Source: Lachnospiraceae bacterium UBA3287
Lineage (GTDB): Bacteria > Bacillota > Clostridia > Lachnospirales > Lachnospiraceae
Length of the DNA stretch: 24,386 nt
Direction of reading: 5' to 3'
Assembly: GCA_002362155.1 (NCBI GenBank)
Contig: DETN01000083.1
Location: 2,954-27,339 of the forward strand
A program made the translations under genes and the position numbers. The notes under the pieces are model-generated. The model was not told the origin of the DNA and ran no database searches. It saw only the letters and a list, made by a program, of their open reading frames with translations. How positions within the stretch are numbered: position 1 is the stretch's first letter; every line of letters begins with the position of its first letter. Positions 8,004 to 15,081 of the stretch are shown piece by piece.

Positions 8004-8012
8004 TGCTATACT
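8004..8012 (+). promoter_or_regulatory. Extended -10 promoter candidate for the zinc-ribbon protein gene
   Basis: TGCTATACT lies 36 bases before the start codon at 8048. It sits just downstream of a 7-pair inverted repeat (GGCAGAG 7976-7982, CTCTGCC 7992-7998) that could influence it. No clear -35. Confidence 0.5.
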
Positions 8013-8047
8013 TGAGGTATCAGAACCAGATAAAGGAGGATATGCTT

Positions 8048-9034
8048 ATGCCGCCCAGAGGTCATTCGGGCTCCAGCCACAGGAGCTCATCCAGTCACAG
8101 GAGTTCTTCATTCCGCTCCTCCAGAGGACCTTCCCGGTCCGGAGGCTTCGGCTCTTCCAGAAGAGGGCCCTCTTCCCATTCGGGAACCACCCGGACGGGC
8201 AGGACGGGAATCTTTTCCACCCCCAGGGTCTCTGCGCCTGCCCCCAGACCCCGGCGCAACCAGCCGGTGGGCTTTGTGCCCATGGCCACCTATATGACCC
8301 TCCGTCATATATACGGAAGGTCTCATGACTATGTCTATTACCCCAACAGCTGGACAGCCGAGGACGGAAGGGTCTACGAAAAGGGCTACTACGACGAGGA
8401 AGGAAACCGCTATAACAACGTGGTCATAGAGAACGAGGAGACCGTTCTGACCTGCGAATACTGCGGATCCCAGACCAAGGTGGTCTGGAAGGAAGGCCTT
8501 GCGCCCACCTGCGAAAACTGCGGCGCTCCCTTAAAGATCGACCTGGAGGACAAGCCCCAGGAGGGAACACAGGCGGCGGCAAACGCCGGCGCGGGCGTGA
8601 CCAGGGCCGGCAGAAGAAGCCCAGTGGGCATGATCATCGCCCTCCTGGTGGTGGTGGGACTCCTTCGGACCTGCGGATCCCTGATGAACTCTTCCAGCGA
8701 TTACAGCGGCGCCTATTCCACTGATCCCTACGAGACTGACATTCCCATCGAAGAAACAAACAGCATCTATGTGGAGGAGATCGGACGGACCTGCTACCTG
8801 GACGGAGAGGACTATTACGATCCCGACACGGAGTGCTGGTTCTACTTCAACGAAGACGCCGGCGTCTGGCAGTACTGGTACGAGGGCATTTCCTCCGACT
8901 ACGGTGATTACGGCTGGATGGAATATGACTACAATGAAGAGAAATGGTATATAGAAAAGGACTACGGAAACTGGATCGAGCTTCCCTCCCGCTATACGGA
9001 GCAGTTCGACTATCTGTGGCATTTCAACGAGTAG
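8048..9034 (+). CDS. Ser/Arg-rich zinc-ribbon membrane protein, function unknown
   Basis: A 328-residue protein of unusual composition that I do not recognise as a named family. Residues 1-75 are low-complexity and rich in Ser, Arg, Gly and Pro. A short conserved-looking segment follows (FVPMATYMTLRHIYG, then YYPNSWTAEDGRVY). Residues 136-158 form a zinc ribbon (CEYC then CENC), a hydrophobic segment at about 193-209 can span the membrane, and the remaining 115 residues are strongly acidic and rich in Tyr and Trp (for example WFYFNEDAGVWQYWYEG). A membrane-anchored protein with a cytosolic zinc ribbon and an outer acidic domain is the simplest reading, but topology is not proven. Start: AAAGGAGG sits eight bases before the ATG at 8048; the ATG two codons earlier lies too close to it. 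Confidence 0.75.
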   Translation: MPPRGHSGSSHRSSSSHRSSSFRSSRGPSRSGGFGSSRRGPSSHSGTTRTGRTGIFSTPRVSAPAPRPRRNQPVGFVPMATYMTLRHIYGRSHDYVYYPNSWTAEDGRVYEKGYYDEEGNRYNNVVIENEETVLTCEYCGSQTKVVWKEGLAPTCENCGAPLKIDLEDKPQEGTQAAANAGAGVTRAGRRSPVGMIIALLVVVGLLRTCGSLMNSSSDYSGAYSTDPYETDIPIEETNSIYVEEIGRTCYLDGEDYYDPDTECWFYFNEDAGVWQYWYEGISSDYGDYGWMEYDYNEEKWYIEKDYGNWIELPSRYTEQFDYLWHFNE

Positions 9035-9075
9035 AAGAAGGAATAGGGAGATCCTTTTTCAGGAAAGCCTTATGA

Positions 9076-9105
9076 AAGGGGCCGGGCCGGCAGGTCCGGC
9101 CCCTT
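9076..9105 (+). terminator. Hairpin after the zinc-ribbon protein gene
   Basis: AAGGGGCCGG pairs perfectly with CCGGCCCCTT over ten bases around a 10-base loop. Only two T follow within the stem end, so this is a terminator-like hairpin of uncertain strength. The rest of the gap to the next gene holds the promoter and A/T palindromes listed separately and no gene. Confidence 0.5.
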
Positions 9106-9204
9106 CTGACGGTTTGGGGACAGTTCCGCCGGGGGAACTAAGGACAGAAGTTCTGCCGTTCTCCCACTGTAAATATGCTTTTCCTTACTATGCATGAAGG
9201 CTGC

Positions 9205-9256
9205 ATAAATTTATCACTTTCAGAACAGCTTTTCCGCAATTTATGAAATTTATAAA
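9205..9256. promoter_or_regulatory. Two A/T-rich palindromes upstream of the symporter promoter
   Basis: ATAAATTTAT (9205-9214) is a perfect palindrome, and TTTATGAAATTTATAAA (9240-9256) is a palindrome with one mismatched pair. Both share AAATTTAT and their centres are about 38 bases apart. They lie just upstream of the symporter's promoter and look like operator sites for an unidentified dimeric regulator. Confidence 0.35.
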
Positions 9257-9280
9257 GGAAATCGCAGGAGAAGCCGGGCT

Positions 9281-9308
9281 TTTGCAGGCAGGAGGGCTGT
9301 GCTATAAT
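9281..9308 (+). promoter_or_regulatory. Promoter of the acidic amino acid symporter
   Basis: TTTGCA (9281-9286) and a perfect TATAAT (9303-9308), 16 bases apart, with TGC directly before the -10 (extended -10). The start codon lies 45 bases downstream. Confidence 0.7.
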
Positions 9309-9352
9309 CTTTACTGTGCTGCAGAATTTAGTTATGAGGCGGAGGAAAAAAT

Positions 9353-10576
9353 ATGCAGAAAACGAAAAAAATGGCACTGTCAACCCAGATTTTCATAGCC
9401 CTGGTCCTGGCGATCATCGCAGGCGTGCTCCTTACGGCCAATCCTGCCTTTGCCACCGGCTATATCAAGCCCTTCGGCACGATCTTCCTGAACCTGATCA
9501 AGTGGATCGTCTGTCCCCTGGTCTTCTTTTCCATTATGGCCGGCGTCGTGTCCATGCGTGACATTAAAAAGGTAGGCTCCATCGGCGGCGCCACCGTCGT
9601 CTACTACATGTGCACCACTGCCTTTGCGGTGGCCATCGGCCTTCTCTTTGCCAACGTCTTCAAGGGGATCTTCCCGGTCCTGTCCGTTTCCGAGCTGACC
9701 TATGAGCCTTCGGCTACCACCGTCAACTTCATGGAGACCCTGGTGAATATTTTCCCTTCCAACTTCGTAAAGCCCTTCGTGGACGCCAACATGCTGCAGA
9801 TCATTGTGGCGGCCCTGATCATCGGCTTTGCCCTGATCCTGCTTTCCGAAGACAATGACGTGGACTTTGCCTTTGTCAACGTGGGCAACGATATCTGCAT
9901 GAAGGCCATGGAAATGATCCTCAAGCTTTCTCCTGTCGGCGTCTTCTGCCTGCTCTGCCCCGTGGTTGCGGAGAACGGCCCCGCGGTCCTGGGCTCCCTG
10001 GCCAAGGTCCTGCTGGTAGCCTACCTGTGCTACGTGGTTCACGCTGTCCTGGTCTATTCCCTGACCGTGAAGACTCTGGGGGGACTGAGCCCCATCGCCT
10101 TCTTTAAGGGCATGATGCCCGCCATGATGATGGCCTTTTCTTCCGCTTCTTCCGTGGGGACCCTTCCCCTGAACCTGGAATGCTCCCAGAAGCTGGGGGC
10201 CGATAAGGAAGTATCTTCCTTCGTGCTGCCTCTGGGCGCCACCATCAACATGGACGGAACAGCCATCTATCAGGGCGTATGCGCGGTCTTCATCGCTTCC
10301 TGCTTCGGCATTCAGATGACCTTTTCCCAGATGCTGACCATCGTCCTGACCGCCACCCTGGCTTCCATCGGGACCGCGGGCGTGCCCGGCGCCGGCATGG
10401 TCATGCTGGCCATGGTCCTGCAGTCCGTAGGGCTGCCCGTGGAAGGCATTGCCCTGGTGGCAGGCGTGGACCGTATCTTCGATATGGGCCGTACCGTGGT
10501 CAACATCACGGGCGACGCCTCCTGCGCCATCGTGGTCTCCGAGATGCAGAGACGGAAGGCGGCAAAAAAGGCATAA
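9353..10576 (+). CDS. Glutamate/aspartate:cation symporter (DAACS family)
   Basis: A 407-residue polytopic membrane protein with the hallmarks of the dicarboxylate/amino acid:cation symporters. The Ser-rich hairpin reads SSASSVGTLPLN, NMDGT (Asn299) is in the cation and substrate site, VPGAG marks the second hairpin, and DRIFDMGRTVVNITGD is helix 8. In the last motif Asp377 is in the place of the residue that binds the substrate amino group and Arg380 in the place that binds the side-chain carboxylate, so an acidic amino acid is favoured over plain dicarboxylates (DctA) or neutral amino acids. It should import glutamate or aspartate with Na+ or H+. Start: GGAGGAAA seven bases before the ATG, with a clear promoter 45 bases upstream. 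It is a single-gene unit ending in a hairpin. Confidence 0.93.
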   Translation: MQKTKKMALSTQIFIALVLAIIAGVLLTANPAFATGYIKPFGTIFLNLIKWIVCPLVFFSIMAGVVSMRDIKKVGSIGGATVVYYMCTTAFAVAIGLLFANVFKGIFPVLSVSELTYEPSATTVNFMETLVNIFPSNFVKPFVDANMLQIIVAALIIGFALILLSEDNDVDFAFVNVGNDICMKAMEMILKLSPVGVFCLLCPVVAENGPAVLGSLAKVLLVAYLCYVVHAVLVYSLTVKTLGGLSPIAFFKGMMPAMMMAFSSASSVGTLPLNLECSQKLGADKEVSSFVLPLGATINMDGTAIYQGVCAVFIASCFGIQMTFSQMLTIVLTATLASIGTAGVPGAGMVMLAMVLQSVGLPVEGIALVAGVDRIFDMGRTVVNITGDASCAIVVSEMQRRKAAKKA

Positions 10577-10605
10577 GGCCCCAGCCTGATATCTGATACT
10601 TTTCC

Positions 10606-10648
10606 GGCTCCTCTTCCGGGCAGAGATCCCTCTGCCGGGAGGGGAGCC
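10606..10648 (+). terminator. Terminator-like hairpin after the symporter
   Basis: A long imperfect stem begins GGCTCC and ends GGAGCC, with an inner CGGGCAGAG/CTCTGCCGG region. Only two T follow, so strength is uncertain. It occupies most of the 109-base gap to the next gene. Confidence 0.5.
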
Positions 10649-10685
10649 TTGCATCACGAAAGAATCTGACGCCGGAGAAAAGCCT

Positions 10686-11921
10686 ATGTATCCGCCCATT
10701 CATAAAAGGCCGCTGGAAGCCTCTGGCTTTGACCGGCTGCAAATGCTGTGGGAACGCTATCCCCGCTATCACGAGATGACCACTTTTGCCACGCTGGAGG
10801 AACTTCTGGAGGAACATGAATCCTGCCGGGAGGACTTTGAAGACCTGCGGGAGGAGTATCTTTCCCTGGACCTTTCCCGTTTTCTGGTCCAGCTTTCCTG
10901 GTCTGACCTGGCCTACCGGCACGCCACCATGGAAAAGATCCTGGCAGCGGGCCGGATGCCGGAAAATCCCTATGTGAGAGCCTTCATGGACCAGTTCAGG
11001 GACCTGGATACGGACCGCAGGGCCTGTTTTCTCTTCCCGGAAAGCTATGTATCCCAGTTCTTCGTGATCGCGGAGGTCTGCAGGAGGGCAGAGGTCTTCC
11101 GGCCGGTGAAGAGCCTTTTTCCCGACGAGGAAAAGGTCCATTACCTGGCCGTCTTCGACAAGCAGCAGATGGAGGACGTGCTTCTGGCCTATCACCTGCT
11201 CTATACAAACGCCTCCCAGGAGGTCTTCGGCGGCTACTCTCTCTACGATTATTCCCTGCCCTGGTACCAGACCCATCTGATGGAGGAGGGCGTGGTCCTC
11301 AGATCCCCCTATCTGCCTGATCCCCTGGCCAGGTTCCAGGGGAATCTGTCCAACCACCATAACCCGGTAAAGACGGTCTATGTCAGGCGCAATATAAAGC
11401 ACCTGCTGGAGTGCGGATATATATCCTCCGAGCTGGAGTTTTTCCTGGCCCTGACAAAGGACATCATGCCCCTCTTCCAGTGGTGGTACAAAGACCTTGC
11501 CCTCTACGAGGAAAAGGACGGCTATAAGGCCGACTGGCGCCTGGAAAGGACCCGGATCCGGACAGATCTGACGGCCAGGGGCGTCATAAAGCCCAAATGG
11601 AAGCATGAGCTGACCCTTTTTCACGCCGTCCGGGAAAAGTATCCGGATACCCTCTATCAGTACCGGCCGGACTGGCTCAGGCGCCAGAGCCTGGATCTGT
11701 ATATTCCCTCTATTCGTACGGCCATCGAATACCAGGGGATCCAGCACTATATGCCCGTGGGATTTTTCGGAGGAGAAGAGGCCCTGGCCCAGAGGCAGGA
11801 TCTGGACCGGCAGAAAAAAGAGCTCTGCCGGGAGAACGGAGTCCGCCTGATCGAATGGCCCTACAGCACGGAGCCTTCAAAGACCAATATAAAGAAGCTT
11901 CTGGAAGAGAAGGAAGGATAA
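10686..11921 (+). CDS. Protein with C-terminal PD-(D/E)XK-like nuclease domain
   Basis: A 411-residue soluble protein. The first 290 or so residues are mainly helical and charged with no family that I recognise. The C-terminal 110 residues resemble the restriction-endonuclease-like domain related to Vsr and DUF559 proteins: Glu308 in KHELTLFH, Asp337 in LDLYIPS, and Glu348 with Gln350 in AIEYQGIQHY form the E, D, ExQ pattern, followed by FFGGEEALAQRQDLDRQKK and a final strand GVRLIEWPY. That last block is characteristic of the family. The protein is therefore probably a nucleic-acid-cleaving or -binding enzyme; its target is unknown, and no methylase or helicase partner lies next to it. Start: a modest GGAG lies before the ATG at 10686. 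The EamA gene follows 88 bases later without an evident terminator. Confidence 0.7.
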   Translation: MYPPIHKRPLEASGFDRLQMLWERYPRYHEMTTFATLEELLEEHESCREDFEDLREEYLSLDLSRFLVQLSWSDLAYRHATMEKILAAGRMPENPYVRAFMDQFRDLDTDRRACFLFPESYVSQFFVIAEVCRRAEVFRPVKSLFPDEEKVHYLAVFDKQQMEDVLLAYHLLYTNASQEVFGGYSLYDYSLPWYQTHLMEEGVVLRSPYLPDPLARFQGNLSNHHNPVKTVYVRRNIKHLLECGYISSELEFFLALTKDIMPLFQWWYKDLALYEEKDGYKADWRLERTRIRTDLTARGVIKPKWKHELTLFHAVREKYPDTLYQYRPDWLRRQSLDLYIPSIRTAIEYQGIQHYMPVGFFGGEEALAQRQDLDRQKKELCRENGVRLIEWPYSTEPSKTNIKKLLEEKEG

Positions 11922-12009
11922 GGCGGCCGGAGAGAGAAAAGGCCCGCGCCTTCCCGAAGAGAAAAGACACAGATACGGACAGGCAGCCCGTAAGGAAGGA
12001 GATGCTGCT

Positions 12010-12423
12010 ATGTGGCTTGTTTTTGCACTGGGGTCCGCGGTATTTGCCGCCCTGACCTCCATCCTGGCCAAGGCAGGGATCGAAGGAGTGGATTCAAATC
12101 TGGCTACCGCCGTCAGGACCATGGTGGTGGTGGTCATGGCCTGGGGCATGGTCTTTCTGACCGGGGCCCAGGGAGGAATTGCGTCCATCAGCAGGAAGAG
12201 CCTTATCTTTCTGATCCTTTCGGGCCTTGCCACGGGAGCCTCCTGGCTCTGCTACTACAGGGCCCTGCAGATGGGACAGGTGTCCAGGGTCGTTCCCATA
12301 GACAAGCTCTCGGTCATCATTACCCTGGTCCTGGCTTTTGTATTCCTGCATGAGGAGTTTACCGTAAAGAGCCTGATCGGCTGCCTGCTGATCGGGAGCG
12401 GGACCCTTCTTATGGTCCTGTAA
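12010..12423 (+). CDS. Half-size EamA/DMT-family transporter
   Basis: A 137-residue membrane protein consisting of one EamA repeat, with about five hydrophobic segments (for example FALGSAVFAALTSILAK, MVVVVMAWGMVFL, LIFLILSGLATGASWLCYY, LSVIITLVLAFVFL, LIGCLLIGSGTLLMVL). The motif SWLCYYRALQMG followed by VVPIDKLSVI is typical of single-repeat EamA proteins (COG2510), which are thought to work as dimers. The protein is thus complete and not a cut-down ten-helix transporter, although it stands directly at the edge of the A/T-rich insert. Substrate is unknown. AAGGAG lies eight bases before the ATG. After its stop there is an inverted repeat CGGGAA/TTCCCG (12437-12458) without a T run. Confidence 0.88.
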   Translation: MWLVFALGSAVFAALTSILAKAGIEGVDSNLATAVRTMVVVVMAWGMVFLTGAQGGIASISRKSLIFLILSGLATGASWLCYYRALQMGQVSRVVPIDKLSVIITLVLAFVFLHEEFTVKSLIGCLLIGSGTLLMVL

Positions 12424-12449
12424 AGAAAAAGTGGGACGGGAAAAAAGAA

Positions 12450-12593
12450 AAGTTCCCGCAAAGGGTGCACGTTGAGACTGTGTGCCTCTTGAGCAACACC
12501 CAAAGCAAGAAGAAAGAGTCCTATATTACGCTTGATGTGGAGATGGCTGATTACTATCGCATCAAGAACGAAGGGAAGAATTCTACCACCTAA
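12450..12593 (+). pseudogene. Orphan 3' tail of rlmD (rumA), 23S rRNA uracil methyltransferase
   Basis: Only the last 47 codons of a gene remain, with no start. The frame opens KFPQRVHVETVCLLS, which matches the conserved C-terminal end of RlmD-type uracil methyltransferases (FPxxxHVETVxLLS), and continues into a polar tail (SYITLDVEMADYYRIKN) to a TAA at 12591. The catalytic part of the enzyme is not in the window; the EamA gene lies directly upstream instead. The 3' end of rumA is a known integration site of conjugative elements in streptococci and relatives, and integration replaces the last codons. I therefore read it as an old attachment-site end of such an element. The shared core ACGTTGAGAC (12469-12478) recurs at 15086. 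Confidence 0.65.
12469..12478. repeat. Left copy of ACGTTGAGAC, candidate attachment core
   Basis: The 10-base ACGTTGAGAC lies in the codons for VET of the rlmD tail. A direct copy lies at 15086-15095 within a second VET-encoding tail. The pair brackets the SymE and ATPase genes. Confidence 0.5.
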
Positions 12594-12629
12594 AGTTCAG
12601 CCTCACAATCGAATAGGAATTTGATAGAT

Positions 12630-12671
12630 AAGCTGCAGATGCGGAAATGATCCAAATCTGCAGCTTGTTTT
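12630..12671 (+). terminator. Rho-independent terminator between the rlmD tail and symE
   Basis: AAGCTGCAGAT (12630-12640) and ATCTGCAGCTT (12656-12666) form a perfect 11-pair stem with a 15-base loop, followed by GTTTTGTTT. It ends transcripts that enter from the rlmD-tail side, 43 bases before the SymE start. Confidence 0.85.
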
Positions 12672-12713
12672 GTTTCAAACCAAAATAGTCGATTGAAAAA
12701 GGAGGACAAACAC

Positions 12714-13046
12714 ATGGCAAACAAGAACGAAAGAGAACTGAAGGTTTGTGCGCTGAGCGGACACAACTACAAGCCTGTCCCGTCGATCCGGTTGATGGGC
12801 CAGTGGCTGGAGGCTGCCGGGTTCCACATTGGAGATCCGGTATTGGTCAGATGTGAGGACGGCAAGCTCATCATTAGCTTGGACACTGCAAGAGCGGAGA
12901 TGATCGAGGCAGAGAAGGCGTTTATGGAGAAGGAAACCAGAAAACTGCATGAAAAATTCCTGAAGGAGAAGAAGGCGCTTCATGTTCAGTTTGTTGCAGA
13001 GCGGCAGGCAGAATATGCTAAGGGACAGGGGAAAGACTATGTTTGA
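12714..13046 (+). CDS. SymE-family type I toxin-like protein
   Basis: A 110-residue protein. Residues 10-57 carry the SymE core: a YKPVPSIRLMGQWLEAAGF segment followed by GDPVLVRCEDGKLIISL, matching the strand-turn-strand pattern of SymE (AbrB-like fold, endoribonuclease or nucleic-acid-condensing toxin in E. coli). Residues 58-105 form an added charged helix rich in Glu and Lys, not present in the short E. coli protein. In E. coli the partner is the antisense RNA SymR; I saw no clear minus-strand promoter over the 5' end here, so antitoxin control is unproven. Start: GGAGGA seven bases before the ATG at 12714; an upstream TTG in the same frame lies before the ribosome site. Its stop overlaps the next gene by eight bases, implying translational coupling. 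Confidence 0.75.
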   Translation: MANKNERELKVCALSGHNYKPVPSIRLMGQWLEAAGFHIGDPVLVRCEDGKLIISLDTARAEMIEAEKAFMEKETRKLHEKFLKEKKALHVQFVAERQAEYAKGQGKDYV

Positions 13047-13317
13047 TGCAACTGATCTCTCTGCTCTGGATCCTAAGTACTTCTCCATCATCTTCACAGA
13101 TGCCTTTGATGTGACTGTGATGAGCCGAAACACCGGCCATTACTGGTTCATTCATAATCCGGAGTATCCTACACCGGGAACATGCATCATATTCCACAAG
13201 CATAAGGCATCGCATCCATATCATCAGCACGGTCGTGCGAATAGCTTGAAACAGGCTGTCCGGAGCATACAGAGCCACGACAGGTGGCAGATGCAGGGCA
13301 GACCGTCTAAGAGATAA
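13039..13317 (+). CDS. Small His-rich protein overlapping SymE, function unknown
   Basis: A 92-residue protein whose ATG lies inside the end of the SymE gene, with GGGGAAAG a few bases upstream. It starts MFDATDLSALDPKYFSIIF and contains a compact mixed core (DVTVMSRNTGHYWFIHN, then CIIFHKHKASHPYHQHGRA) with many His, and a basic C-terminus. The predicted strands and the conserved-looking aromatic residues argue that it is a real protein. The eight-base overlap with SymE suggests both are made together, so it may be a partner or modulator of SymE (inference). I do not recognise a family. The in-frame extension to 12982 has no ribosome site and is rejected. Confidence 0.6.
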   Translation: MFDATDLSALDPKYFSIIFTDAFDVTVMSRNTGHYWFIHNPEYPTPGTCIIFHKHKASHPYHQHGRANSLKQAVRSIQSHDRWQMQGRPSKR

Positions 13318-13481
13318 AACCTATTACAGAGGCACACAGCAAAGCAGCGGTACCGGAGATTGGTGTGGTATATGCTCCGGATACAACGAGGAAAGAGATA
13401 TATGTCGGATTCGGATTAGCACTGTTATGTGCGGGCTGGTTCCTGCGATATAAACCGGATCAGGATGTTATCGGCAGATGA
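13311..13481 (+). pseudogene. Small protein remnant with one membrane segment
   Basis: A 56-codon open stretch overlapping the end of the previous gene by seven bases, with no ATG or clear start. It reads IKPITEAHSKAAVPEIG, then a hydrophobic segment (EIYVGFGLALLCAGWFL) and a short basic end. The composition looks protein-coding, so it is probably the end of a lost gene or a translationally coupled small membrane protein. A GTG at codon 22 would leave about 35 residues. Confidence 0.35.
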
Positions 13482-13501
13482 GTTGATGATAAAAGCAGGC
13501 T

Positions 13502-13544
13502 AAAGCTCCTTGCTGCCCTCATGGCGAGGGGCCTTTTGTTTTTT
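13502..13544 (+). terminator. Rho-independent terminator after the SymE cluster
   Basis: AAAGCTCCTTGC pairs with GCGAGGGGCCTTT (one G-T pair and a small bulge) around the loop TGCCCTCATG, and is followed by TTGTTTTTT. It closes the SymE and small-gene transcript. Confidence 0.75.
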
Positions 13545-13595
13545 GACTTTGAACTTTTGAATTGCTGAGCTGTTATATGGGAAAACTGGAATACA

Positions 13596-13641
13596 GTGCA
13601 TTATACATGCTGAACATATAGATATATCGTGCATAATGTAG
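13596..13641. promoter_or_regulatory. Inverted repeat, candidate operator upstream of the ATPase
   Basis: TGCATTATACATG (from 13597) and the reverse complement of CGTGCATAATGTA (to 13640) agree at 10 of 13 positions, all differences being A/G or C/T changes. Their shared GTGCAT starts lie 33 bases apart, about three helical turns. The surrounding 13545-13663 is A/T-rich and holds no gene. Confidence 0.35.
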
Positions 13642-13663
13642 GTAAAACAAATCGTAATTTCGG

Positions 13664-13692
13664 TTGACCGCTTTCTGGAGATGCGATACTCT
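13664..13692 (+). promoter_or_regulatory. Putative promoter of the ATPase gene
   Basis: TTGACC (13664-13669) is followed after 17 bases by TACTCT. The -35 is good and the -10 weak. It supports a translation start at 13717 and not at the ATG at 13681, which would lie between the two boxes. Confidence 0.4.
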
Positions 13693-13716
13693 ATAACTGG
13701 AACGGGAGGGAATATG

Positions 13717-15060
13717 ATGTTTCAGAGAAAAGTCTATAGTTATTTGAAAAACTGGAAAGAAGAATCAGATGGATCATCTGCTGTTCTGATTGAAGGAGCC
13801 AGGCGTGTTGGTAAAAGCACCACAGCTGAAGAATTTGCAAAAGCTGAATATGATGATTATATTTTGATTGATTTTTCAACAGCTGAACAGGCTGTCAAAG
13901 ACAACTTTGATAATATAGGGAACCTTGATACATTTTTTCGTAATCTGTTTATCCTGACCGGGAAAACACTCCAAAAGAGAAAAGGCGTTATTATATTTGA
14001 TGAAGTCCAGTTTTTTCCAAGAGCAAGGCAGTCAATCAAGCAGCTGGTTAAAGACGGCAGGTTTGATTATATCGAGACCGGATCTTTAATATCGATAAAA
14101 AAGAATGTGAAGGACATACTGATTCCTTCCGAGGAAGAAAGCATAAAAATGTACCCGATGGATTTTGAAGAATTCCTGTGGGCTGTTGGGAACAATGCAG
14201 TCATGGGTACGATCAGAGATGCCTTTGAAAGACGTAAACCGCTCGGAAATGATATCCATAGAGCAATCATGAAAGAATTCAGGGTATATATGGCTGTAGG
14301 CGGTATGCCGCAGGCAGTACAGGCATATGTAGCCGGCGAATCATATAGACAAATAGACCGAGTCAAAAAAGGAATACTGAGACTATACATTAACGACCTG
14401 AAAAAACATGATACAGAGGATGGTGACAGAGCTGAAGTTGTGTTCAAGTCACTGCCTGAGCAGCTGACGAACCACAATTCTGTATTCAGGTTATCTGTTG
14501 TTGATGAAAATGCCAGGACAAGAAACTGTGGAAATGCAATTGAATTCCTGAATGAGTCTATGATCGTCAACAATTGTATCAATGTGACCAAACCGGAAGC
14601 TGCACTTGAAATGTATGCCGACCGGACAAAGTTCAAGATGTTCATGGGGGACACGGGACTGCTCGTGAGCCATATTCTGAATAACGGCGGGGACACAGAT
14701 AAATTGTACAGGTCACTTATCATTGATGATCTCGGTATCAATCAAGGCATGATCTTTGAAAATATGGTTGCCCAGATGCTTCGCGCGAATGGACATGAGT
14801 TATATTTTCATGAGTTTGAATACTGTCCGGAAGAAAATAAAGCAATCAAACAGTATGAAGTTGATTTTTTGACGGTCAGAGGTAAACGGCTGTCTCCTAT
14901 TGAGGTAAAATCGTCAGGATATAAGAGTCATAAATCCTTCGATTATTTTAAACAGAAATATCAACTGAAAATGAATGACAGATTTATTATTTATACGAAA
15001 GACTTGGCTTTCGAGGATGGGGTTTTATATATCCCTATATACATGACAGTATGCATTTGA
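13717..15060 (+). CDS. AAA ATPase (AAA_14) with DUF4143 domain
   Basis: A 447-residue protein of the widespread ATPase-DUF4143 family. Walker A is GARRVGKST at residues 27-35, Walker B is VIIFDEVQ with Asp95 and Glu96, and ETGS at 120-123 is the sensor region, followed by YPMDFEEFLWAVG, a family signature. The C-terminal DUF4143 part ends in a PD-(D/E)XK-like core: Glu381 and Asp383 in EVDFLTVRG and Glu396 with Lys398 in PIEVKSS. Related proteins are common on mobile elements and in defence-rich regions, but their function is not established. Codon use is clearly A/T-richer than the flanking chromosome, which supports transfer. Start: GGGAGGG lies six bases before the ATG at 13717; the ATG one codon earlier is too close and that at 13681 is upstream of the ribosome site. 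Confidence 0.88.
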   Translation: MFQRKVYSYLKNWKEESDGSSAVLIEGARRVGKSTTAEEFAKAEYDDYILIDFSTAEQAVKDNFDNIGNLDTFFRNLFILTGKTLQKRKGVIIFDEVQFFPRARQSIKQLVKDGRFDYIETGSLISIKKNVKDILIPSEEESIKMYPMDFEEFLWAVGNNAVMGTIRDAFERRKPLGNDIHRAIMKEFRVYMAVGGMPQAVQAYVAGESYRQIDRVKKGILRLYINDLKKHDTEDGDRAEVVFKSLPEQLTNHNSVFRLSVVDENARTRNCGNAIEFLNESMIVNNCINVTKPEAALEMYADRTKFKMFMGDTGLLVSHILNNGGDTDKLYRSLIIDDLGINQGMIFENMVAQMLRANGHELYFHEFEYCPEENKAIKQYEVDFLTVRGKRLSPIEVKSSGYKSHKSFDYFKQKYQLKMNDRFIIYTKDLAFEDGVLYIPIYMTVCI

Positions 15061-15081
15061 GTAAAAATCTTGTCCGTAGGG

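Noticed and set aside
9380..10699. 439-codon minus-strand frame
   Set aside because: Antisense to the symporter, whose motifs and promoter are clear; the product is His/Gly/Gln-rich shadow text.
12010..12423. EamA gene as a truncated transporter cut by the insert
   Set aside because: Single-repeat EamA proteins of about 140 residues are a known complete form, and this one ends naturally in the last helix.
12714..12900. SymR-like antisense RNA over the symE 5' end
   Set aside because: I looked for a minus-strand -10/-35 over the start of symE and found none that is convincing.
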